Source: an uncultured Clostridia bacterium (GTDB taxonomy: Bacteria; Bacillota; Clostridia; Christensenellales; UBA1242). From it: a stretch of 7,467 nt of DNA. Position 1 is the first letter of the stretch; each line of letters begins with the position of its first letter. A program made the translations under genes and the position numbers. Below the pieces are notes generated by a model, which was not told the origin of the DNA, did no database searches, and saw only the letters and a list, made by a program, of their open reading frames with translations. The stretch spans positions 1 to 7,467 of the forward strand of contig CALDPW010000059.1 in assembly GCA_937911885.1 (NCBI GenBank). Direction: 5' to 3'. This document shows positions 1 to 6,059 of this stretch, piece after piece.

Positions 1-405
1 ATCATCCTCAGGCTCTTCCAAAAACTTTAAAATAGTATTAGCAGAAGACATATTTAATTTATCCGCTTCCTTTATAATGTAAATTCGCTTATTATCTAAT
101 AAAGATTTATTATTAAATTCCTCTTGTAAATCTAACATTTGCTTTTTCTTAATTATTGTTCCATCTGGTTCAATTATTTTTAAATCAACATAATTATCCG
201 TATCAATAAGCTTACAGATATTACAATCTGAACAATTTAAATTATTTAAACTTTTATTATTTTTTTTACATAAAATTAACTTTACAAAGTCTAAAATACA
301 TTTAAAATCTTCATCATAATTGTCAACTTCTACAAGATAAGCATGAGAAACCTTATTTCTAGAAATGATAGAATCTATATAACGTATATAATTTTCTTTA
401 ATCAT
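1..405 (-). CDS. holB: DNA polymerase III delta' subunit, N-terminal part (cut by window edge)
   Basis: Delta' is the non-ATP-hydrolysing AAA+ subunit of the clamp loader that, with DnaX and delta, loads the beta clamp on primed DNA. The visible 135 codons begin MIKENYIRYIDSIISRNKVS and include the family's SHAYL motif (about residues 20-24). No GxxGxGK P-loop follows, as expected for delta'. Four cysteines (C46, C58, C61, C64, the last three as CxxCxxC) fit the zinc module shared by DnaX and delta'. Then come the IIEPDG segment (about 77-82), a Walker-B-like IYIIKEADKLN and the hallmark SSANTILKFLEEP near residue 130. The ATG at 405 gives a normal family N-terminus. Only a weak GGA precedes it by 8 nt, so translation may depend on coupling to upstream translation. 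The C-terminal half is outside the window. The motif set makes the family assignment strong; delta' rather than DnaX rests on the missing P-loop and the size of the N-terminal lead. Confidence 0.93.
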   Translation of the reverse strand, partial: MIKENYIRYIDSIISRNKVSHAYLVEVDNYDEDFKCILDFVKLILCKKNNKSLNNLNCSDCNICKLIDTDNYVDLKIIEPDGTIIKKKQMLDLQEEFNNKSLLDNKRIYIIKEADKLNMSSANTILKFLEEPEDD

Positions 406-420
406 TGGATTAGTCCAATG
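403..420. repeat. Perfect inverted repeat over the holB start codon
   Basis: The 18 bases CATTGGATTAGTCCAATG form two 7-base arms (CATTGGA / TCCAATG) around a 4-base loop. In the transcript the hairpin would contain the holB ATG (405-403) in its 3' arm and the only Shine-Dalgarno-like GGA in its 5' arm. It could therefore hide the start unless upstream ribosomes open it. There is no T-run after it, so it is not a factor-independent terminator. The stem is short and AT-rich, so function is uncertain. Confidence 0.5.
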
Positions 421-440
421 TTGTTATCTGCTTTAGTTGT
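406..440 (-). other. Short spacer before holB, possible 3' remnant of a lost upstream gene
   Basis: These 35 bases lie between the stop of the giant ORF (TGA, 443-441) and the holB ATG. Two readings could be the tail of a former operon gene. In the ORF's own frame, 12 codons after the TGA read TTKADNNIGLIQ and end at a TGA (404-402) that overlaps the holB ATG as ATGA. In the next frame, a string LLLEQLKQITTLD ends at TAA (412-410), four bases before that ATG; it starts just after a TAATAA inside the giant ORF. Either arrangement is typical of tightly packed operons. The tail is too short to assign; tmk, recR or ybaB itself would be candidates from the usual gene order. This is inference. Confidence 0.3.
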
Positions 441-3400
441 TCAAGCAATAATTATTAATCCTTTAATATATATATCGCCATATGCTGCAAAAGTTGAAAT
501 GCGTAAACTATCACCATTAGTGCAACTTGCATAACCAATTAATCCAGCAACATAGTAGTTTGAAGTTGTTTCAACTGTTATATCACCAACAGCATAAACA
601 TTATCTACTCTGCCGCTTTCTAAATTACCAACAAGTCCACCAACATAGGTGCTTGTTGTTGCAGTGTTGTTATTTTTAACAGTAATTGTTCCACTGCTAT
701 ATGCTTTGTTAATTGTGTATGATGCTGCCGAATTATAAATCTTACCTGCAACACCACCAACATTAATATTTGCTTTTGCATTTACGTTAATAATTGAATC
801 ACTAGCAACCGAAACTTTATCGTTTACGCTACCAATAATTCGAACATCTGTTGCGTTTCCAACAATACCACCAACACATGTTAAGCCTGATGTTGAATCG
901 TTATAAACATCAACTTTGTTTTCATAATTTGCATAAACTTTAATTTGTTGATTTTCAATGTAGTTATATGTGTTAGACATTAACACACTTAAAGTTGAAG
1001 AATCTGCTCTACCAACTATTGCACCAACATTTAATTTAGTTGTTAATTTGGTTGTGCTATCACCTGCCAACACGTTTCCAATGTAATAAACTTGCGAAAC
1101 GTTTGAACCTTTAACATATCCAATAACGCCACCAATGTTATGAGCAACACTGCTTGCTGTTGATGTGCTATTTACTTTAATTTGACCATTTGTGTAGTCC
1201 TTAGTAATGCGTGTATTATTAACAAATTCCACAGCACCACTAGCAACATAACCAGCAATTGTTCCAATATTGATTGTTCCTGTTTTTTCGGTGTCGTTAA
1301 AGTCGATAATTTGTGTTTCGTTAGCATCAGCAGCCTTAACAGAGTTAATATTTACATTACTAATAACCGAACGCTCTGATTTACCAACCAAAATTCCAAA
1401 ATTCATATTGTTGGATTTTACTGTTGGAGTGCTACCAACATTTTGATGTTCAAAGGTAATTTGTGGAGCTTTATCTCCTGTATAGGTAATTTCAATATTA
1501 ATATTGTTAAGTTCACTATCTTCAATGTGACCAAACAACAATCCAAGGTTTTCAAAACTATCCAAGAATCTAATATCGCCACCTTCAAATTCGATTTCGA
1601 CATTAATATTACTTAATACAGATCCTGAGATATGTTTACTAATTAAACCAAATGATTTAGATGTTGCTTCTTTTTCCGATAAGTATGAGAAATAATTATC
1701 TGGAATAATAATTTTGAAGTCAACGTTCATAATTGTTGCATTGTTAATATCGCTAAATACTGATGATAATGCATTTAATTGTTTAACGGTAATAATTGGA
1801 TTTTCGCCAGCATTTGGTTCACCAATTATTGTTCCTTCAAACTTATTATGCATTAACACTGGATTTGGTTGATATGTTGTTTCATTTTCTGTCGCAAAAT
1901 CGTATTCGTTGTGTTTTAACAAATAGAATTGATTTTTAGTATCGGATGAAACACGAATTTGTGTGTTCAATTCGCTACGATTTGCAATAGTGTTAAAGTT
2001 AGAATAAATTCCAATTATAAATGCTGGTAAATCATTTTTAACCATCCAAATCTTGCTACCACTTGATGCATTAATTGATGCCATATCGGCAATATCCCAA
2101 GCATAACTTCCAAACATGTTAGCATTTGTCCCACTTTTTCCAAATATTGTGTTTAGATGATATTGATTACCAATAATGTTTTTAAAGCTAATCATATCGC
2201 CAACAATATTTGGATTTGTTTCGGTTGGTTTAGATGGAGAACTTACTGCATCGTTAAACACTTCGGAAACATGATGTTCAGTATTAACCGATGTTTCATT
2301 AAATGTGTTGGTTGAAATTTTTGCATTGTTTACTGTTGTTGAAATAACATTAGACAATGTAAAGTTTGTGCCATAACCAGTGTTAACTGTTGATGTTTGT
2401 CTGCCAACATTAACAGCTGTAACAATGTTTGCTTCACTTATTTGCAGTGCACGTTCTTTTTCTTCTTGTGATATAACACCATTTTGTTTAACTAAACCAA
2501 TTAAACTACCAACATAGGTTGAGTTTCCAAATGTAGATCTGCCTAACCAGTTAGAGTTATATGTTACACCATCAACTTTATATTCTTGGTTACCAACTTC
2601 TGGCATTCTTACTACATATTGATAGAAAGTGCCATCTGATTTTGCATAATATAATTTTAAATTTTCGCTAGCCATAGTTTGAGTGTTTGAACCAAAACTA
2701 TTAGCTGCAATTACGTAATCTAGGGTTAAACGAGCATTGGCGCTAGTTAAAACTGTGTTACCATCGGCATCTTTAACATTAAGATTTGCAGTGCTATCAT
2801 CAACAACAAACAAACCAGTTTTGTTATAAACACCAATAACTCCACCAACAACTTTTGATGCATAAACATCACTAGTTGTATAAACGTGAGTTAAATAGTT
2901 TGCTCTAGTTGCTAATCCAATAACACCACCAGCAATTTTTGCATTAGGGTTAATAACATCAACTTTAACAAAACTATCAGCAATAATACTTTGATCGGTA
3001 TATCCAACCAAACCACCAATTGCAACTGCAACCTCAGTGCCAAACAAGTTTTTAACTTTTAAGCCTGAGTTTGCACCTTTTACATGGCTTTCATCAATAG
3101 AAGCCTGTAGTGATGCAATATGTTCTAGAGTAACTTGTTCTAACATTGCGTGGTTTTCACCAACAATACCACCAGCATAGTTATAACCTCTAATATTTTG
3201 GACTTTTTCTGAATTATCTTCTTCATCATCAGAAATATCAAATCCAACTAAGTATTTACTCTTGCGAATAAATGTGTTTTTACCAGTATATCCAAACAAA
3301 CCACCAGCTTGTTCAGCTGCAATAAAGCCACCGCCTTGAACAGTAATGCCCGCAACATTGTCGGAAGCATCTTCTGGACGATGTTGCATTATATCAGCTG

Positions 3401-6044
3401 TTACGGCTGTTGCAACATTTGAATATGCGTTTGCAGAATCTCGATTGTTAGCAACCAAAACGCCTGCAATACTTCCAGCATATGAATAATTACGCAAATC
3501 AGAAACTGAATAGGTGTTTCCTGTGTAATCATCAAAGCTTGCAAACTTAACCATGTTACCATTTGAGTGTGCTACACCATAACTATTAATAGTGTTAACT
3601 TCACTTAGTGTTGCATTAGATCTGTGCGAAGCTGTTGCTGTAATATTGTTTGTTGTAATGTTGTTGATAATAGCTTCCGACTTGTTAACAATTAAGCCTG
3701 CCAAACCACCAACTAAATTACCACCACTAATATTAACGCCATCACCTGCACTTAAGGTTAAGTTAATTAATGATGTGTTATAAATTGATCCTGCAATAGC
3801 TCCAACTTTTACACTATGTGTTGCATCAAAGCCATTGATTTCAATATTTAAGTTTTGAATTGATGGAGTAATGTTTGTTGGTTCAATTCCTGTTTTTTCT
3901 ATTTGATAATCACTTAAACCAACTTGTTGGAATAATCCATAGTTTTCGTGAATGGTATCTTGATCAAGGTCAACAAGTTTTATACCTTTCATGGTCATAC
4001 CATTTCCATCTAAAACACCAGCAAAGGTTATTTGGCTAATAAGTTTTCTATCAACAACTAGGTTGTTTAAGGTAATTTCAGTAAAGTCAAGATCATTAAT
4101 TAATCTAATTTGTGAAACACCATTATTTGCTTTATTACCAAATAGGTTCAACTTAAACAATTCGTTTCCACCACCATCTAAACCAGAAACAGCTCTTGAA
4201 TTGTTAATAATAAATGTAACAAATTCTTCTGCTGTGTTTACCAATAGAGGGTTAACAATGTTTGAATTTTCGTTAGCTGCACCATACATACAGTCAATGT
4301 TATACTCATAGTCATAAATAGTTGTTCCACCTTCGTTTGTTGTGTTGGTTAAAACACGATGAGAGAAAGTGTTAACTTCGGTTATGCTAATAAGTTGAGG
4401 ACCATAGTGTTGATTGCTATCAATTTTCCAAATATTATTAATACTTGTACCTGTTGTAAAGCTGAATCCGTTAAATGATCCAGTATAACGGAATGGATTA
4501 TCTTGAGCATCAGCATTTGCAGATTCGGCAGTAACCGATTTTCCTCTAATAGCCAATGCAGGTTCATCTTCGTTTGCTACTTCATTATCTAAAATCAAGT
4601 AGAAGCATGAAGTTAATGTGCCTTCGTTGTTATAGTCGTTTTTACTATTAATACCAGTAAATTGACCATGTGATTTACTATTAAATGCATTTGGTGATGT
4701 GGAATAAGCGTTTTTAATTAATCCACCTTGTTTATTATTGTAAACAAAACCACCCGAACCACCACTGTTTGTGGTAATTGAAATATTCGAGAATGCATTT
4801 TCAATTTTACCTTCGTTTTCGTAAACAAAGCCACCAATATAGCCTTTTGCTTCAATATAAACTTTGTTACCAACACGATAGTTTAATGTTTCAATGCCTT
4901 CCGACATTGAGTTAAAGATATAACCATTTGCTTTGTTTGTTACAACAAATCCTGAGGTTTTTGTTCCTTCGAAAATAAGTGCACGGTTAATTACACCAAC
5001 ACCTAAGTTATAAGAGTTTGCAACAATTCCAGTATTTTCATTTACAAACGCACCAATACTCTTACCACCAACTAAGAAGAATGGATAAGTTTGTTCACCA
5101 GAAGTAAATTCCCCATTTGTTGTAGCATGGAACTCGGTGCTATAATCAACGTTTTGATAATTTGCAGCGTTTAATCCAATATAACTATTCGAAATTGTTC
5201 CATTGTTAATAGCAACCATACCACCAATTTTAGCATCAACCAATTCACCATTTAAGTAAGCAAAAGTGCTATAAATAAACAAGTGTTTTGCTGAATTGTC
5301 TAACATATTGGTTTGAACAGGGTTAACTATTTTAATATTTGTTAACGAACCATCGTTTGTTCCTGCAAATAAACCAAAATTAAATGAACTAATACCACTT
5401 AAATCAATTTTTGCATTTCTAACAACATCACCAAATTGGTTTGTTGTTCCTTCGTTAACCAACATATTAACTTCATCTTGAGTAATTAATAAGCTAGAAA
5501 CATCTAATGTTACGTTTTTAATTACGGTTGAAGCAGATACTGTTCCAAATAATCCAACATTCACATTTGTGCCACCAGCTAATGATGATGTGTTAAAGTT
5601 GGTTATTTTTATGCGATAACCATTACCATCTAAACTTGCAAAACTTGCATTAATTGGTTCGTAATCACTTAGTGTAATGTCGTTAACCAAAATGTAGTGT
5701 CCACCTGTTTCCTCTTTTAATGCTAGGAATTCGGCAGCTGTTGCAATTGGGTTTGGATGATCATATGTTGAGTTATCTTTAATAATTACATTAAAGTCAA
5801 ACTCTTGTTCGTAAACAACATATCCAACAACAGAACCATTGTATAGGGTTGGTTGACCAATACTGTTGTAATAGTATTGAACCTTTAATCCAATAACGTT
5901 ATTTGAACTTACCTTTTTACCATTAATTTTAACAGATACCAAAGAAGAACTACCTTCATATATAGTACTCTCTAATTCCGCTTGTTCCTTTTGTAATTTA
6001 GCTTGCATCTTTTGTGCTTCCATCATTAATTTTTGCATATTCAT
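441..6044 (-). CDS. Giant YbaB-start / GLUG-repeat chimeric ORF (1867 aa)
   Basis: This is one uninterrupted reading frame. Residues 1-44 are the N-terminus of a YbaB/EbfC nucleoid protein. From about residue 45 the protein becomes Asn/Ser/Thr/Gly-rich with dozens of GLUG-type units (pattern GG-[LIV]-[VI]-G-...-I-N-x-x), as in beta-helical surface adhesins of Gram-positive gut bacteria. Three modules are visible at about 98-556, 598-1346 and 1354-1867. The start at 6044 is set by AAAGGTGA seven bases upstream and by the YbaB N-terminus, 15 nt behind the dnaX stop. Such repeat proteins are normally secreted and wall-anchored, but here there is no signal peptide, no transmembrane helix, no LPxTG and no terminal domain. 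The ORF ends at 'GDIYIKGLIIIA' in mid-array. GC content is visibly higher than in the flanking genes. It may be a true fusion gene, an insertion that broke ybaB, or an assembly chimera. The repeat family is clear; biological function as one protein is doubtful. Confidence 0.8.
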   Translation of the reverse strand: MNMQKLMMEAQKMQAKLQKEQAELESTIYEGSSSLVSVKINGKKVSSNNVIGLKVQYYYNSIGQPTLYNGSVVGYVVYEQEFDFNVIIKDNSTYDHPNPIATAAEFLALKEETGGHYILVNDITLSDYEPINASFASLDGNGYRIKITNFNTSSLAGGTNVNVGLFGTVSASTVIKNVTLDVSSLLITQDEVNMLVNEGTTNQFGDVVRNAKIDLSGISSFNFGLFAGTNDGSLTNIKIVNPVQTNMLDNSAKHLFIYSTFAYLNGELVDAKIGGMVAINNGTISNSYIGLNAANYQNVDYSTEFHATTNGEFTSGEQTYPFFLVGGKSIGAFVNENTGIVANSYNLGVGVINRALIFEGTKTSGFVVTNKANGYIFNSMSEGIETLNYRVGNKVYIEAKGYIGGFVYENEGKIENAFSNISITTNSGGSGGFVYNNKQGGLIKNAYSTSPNAFNSKSHGQFTGINSKNDYNNEGTLTSCFYLILDNEVANEDEPALAIRGKSVTAESANADAQDNPFRYTGSFNGFSFTTGTSINNIWKIDSNQHYGPQLISITEVNTFSHRVLTNTTNEGGTTIYDYEYNIDCMYGAANENSNIVNPLLVNTAEEFVTFIINNSRAVSGLDGGGNELFKLNLFGNKANNGVSQIRLINDLDFTEITLNNLVVDRKLISQITFAGVLDGNGMTMKGIKLVDLDQDTIHENYGLFQQVGLSDYQIEKTGIEPTNITPSIQNLNIEINGFDATHSVKVGAIAGSIYNTSLINLTLSAGDGVNISGGNLVGGLAGLIVNKSEAIINNITTNNITATASHRSNATLSEVNTINSYGVAHSNGNMVKFASFDDYTGNTYSVSDLRNYSYAGSIAGVLVANNRDSANAYSNVATAVTADIMQHRPEDASDNVAGITVQGGGFIAAEQAGGLFGYTGKNTFIRKSKYLVGFDISDDEEDNSEKVQNIRGYNYAGGIVGENHAMLEQVTLEHIASLQASIDESHVKGANSGLKVKNLFGTEVAVAIGGLVGYTDQSIIADSFVKVDVINPNAKIAGGVIGLATRANYLTHVYTTSDVYASKVVGGVIGVYNKTGLFVVDDSTANLNVKDADGNTVLTSANARLTLDYVIAANSFGSNTQTMASENLKLYYAKSDGTFYQYVVRMPEVGNQEYKVDGVTYNSNWLGRSTFGNSTYVGSLIGLVKQNGVISQEEKERALQISEANIVTAVNVGRQTSTVNTGYGTNFTLSNVISTTVNNAKISTNTFNETSVNTEHHVSEVFNDAVSSPSKPTETNPNIVGDMISFKNIIGNQYHLNTIFGKSGTNANMFGSYAWDIADMASINASSGSKIWMVKNDLPAFIIGIYSNFNTIANRSELNTQIRVSSDTKNQFYLLKHNEYDFATENETTYQPNPVLMHNKFEGTIIGEPNAGENPIITVKQLNALSSVFSDINNATIMNVDFKIIIPDNYFSYLSEKEATSKSFGLISKHISGSVLSNINVEIEFEGGDIRFLDSFENLGLLFGHIEDSELNNINIEITYTGDKAPQITFEHQNVGSTPTVKSNNMNFGILVGKSERSVISNVNINSVKAADANETQIIDFNDTEKTGTINIGTIAGYVASGAVEFVNNTRITKDYTNGQIKVNSTSTASSVAHNIGGVIGYVKGSNVSQVYYIGNVLAGDSTTKLTTKLNVGAIVGRADSSTLSVLMSNTYNYIENQQIKVYANYENKVDVYNDSTSGLTCVGGIVGNATDVRIIGSVNDKVSVASDSIINVNAKANINVGGVAGKIYNSAASYTINKAYSSGTITVKNNNTATTSTYVGGLVGNLESGRVDNVYAVGDITVETTSNYYVAGLIGYASCTNGDSLRISTFAAYGDIYIKGLIIIA
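444..1985 (-). repeat. GLUG module 3 (residues ~1354-1867), truncated
   Basis: The entry block is looser than in the other two modules: ANRSELNTQI, QFYLLKHNEYDF, then KFEGTIIGE in place of the DGNG loop. Units follow at about residues 1464, 1499 (NLGLLFGHIEDSELNNINIEI), 1548 (NFGILVG), 1592 (NIGTIAGYV), 1636 (NIGGVIGYV), 1672 (NVGAIVG), 1723 (CVGGIVGN), 1761 (NVGGVAG), 1800 (YVGGLVG) and 1831 (YVAGLIGYA). After GDIYI at about 1856-1860 the frame ends within a few residues. The Trp cap that closes modules 1 and 2 is missing, so the array looks cut off in the middle. Confidence 0.75.
2007..4253 (-). repeat. GLUG module 2 (residues ~598-1346)
   Basis: This is the longest module. Its entry block has NPLLVNTAEEFVTFI, IRLINDLDFTEI and FAGVLDGNGMTMKGI. 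Units follow at about residues 746, 777 (LVGGLAG), 855 (YAGSIAG), 912 (QAGGLFGYTG), 956 (YAGGIVGEN), 1008 (AIGGLVGYTDQSIIADSF), 1037 (IAGGVIG), 1065 (VVGGVIG) and 1177 (YVGSLIG). An acidic loop (DISDDEEDNSE, near 936-946) and a non-repeat island (about 1081-1176) interrupt the array. It ends with a Trp cap, KIWMVKNDLPAFIIGI (1331-1346), equivalent to the cap of module 1. Confidence 0.75.
4377..5753 (-). repeat. GLUG module 1 (residues ~98-556)
   Basis: The module opens with NPIATAAEFLAL, then YILVNDITL and SLDGNGYRIKI, the entry block seen at the head of GLUG arrays. Units follow at about residues 163 (VGLFG), 222 (NFGLFAG), 272 (KIGGMVAINNGTISNSY), 329 (SIGAFVNENTGIVANSY), 363, 402 (YIGGFVYENEGKIENAF) and 429 (GSGGFVYNNKQGGLIKNAY). 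It closes with an element around NIWKIDSNQHYGPQLI (537-552). The stretch before it (about 45-97) resembles the linker before module 2, both containing an aromatic strand (FDFNVI versus YEYNID). That suggests the parent protein continued further upstream. Confidence 0.75.
5913..6044 (-). pseudogene. ybaB: 5' fragment of ybaB/ebfC (first ~44 codons)
   Basis: YbaB/EbfC is a dimeric nucleoid-associated DNA-binding protein of about 100-110 residues, commonly encoded between dnaX and recR. What remains is the first amphipathic helix, rich in Q, K, M and E (MNMQKLMMEAQKMQAKLQKE, running on to about residue 30), and the first beta strand, VSVKINGKK. Expected next would be further strands and a C-terminal helix containing residues like ED-EMLEDL-AA-N-A. 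None of this is found in any frame of the window; the sequence passes in frame into adhesin. The retained ~44 residues lack most of the dimer fold, so YbaB activity from this copy is unlikely. Position after dnaX and the length of the match make the identification good. The exact break is uncertain between about codons 44 and 50. Confidence 0.8.
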
Positions 6045-6050
6045 AATTTA

Positions 6051-6058
6051 TCACCTTT
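6051..6058 (-). promoter_or_regulatory. Shine-Dalgarno for the ybaB start
   Basis: AAAGGTGA lies six bases upstream of the ATG at 6044-6042 and immediately downstream of the dnaX stop (TAG, 6062-6060). It matches the 16S anti-SD core and fixes the start of the ybaB-derived ORF. Its position implies that the giant ORF is translated from the dnaX operon transcript. No separate promoter is visible in the 15-base gap. Confidence 0.8.
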
Positions 6059-6059
6059 C

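Noticed and set aside
441..443. TGA read as tryptophan, extending the giant ORF (genetic code 4)
   Set aside because: Trp codons in dnaX and the giant ORF that I checked are TGG, and long frames contain no internal TGA. Reading through adds only 12 residues before another TGA at 404-402.
343..534. 63-codon plus-strand ORF across the holB start
   Set aside because: It overlaps the well-supported holB N-terminus and the end of the giant ORF, has no ribosome binding site, and shows no recognisable motif.
1182..4311. Several plus-strand ORFs of 60-106 codons (1182-1379, 3592-3783, 3991-4311) and minus-strand ones (1418-1603, 4382-4567)
   Set aside because: All lie inside the GLUG ORF in other frames. 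Their sequence follows the repeat DNA (for example Pro-rich antisense of Gly-Gly codons) and shows no independent gene signals.
5892..5903. 12-base palindrome AATAACGTTATT near the YbaB junction as an operator or integration site
   Set aside because: It lies in coding sequence (residues NNVI), has no second copy that I could find, and such AT-rich palindromes arise often by chance.
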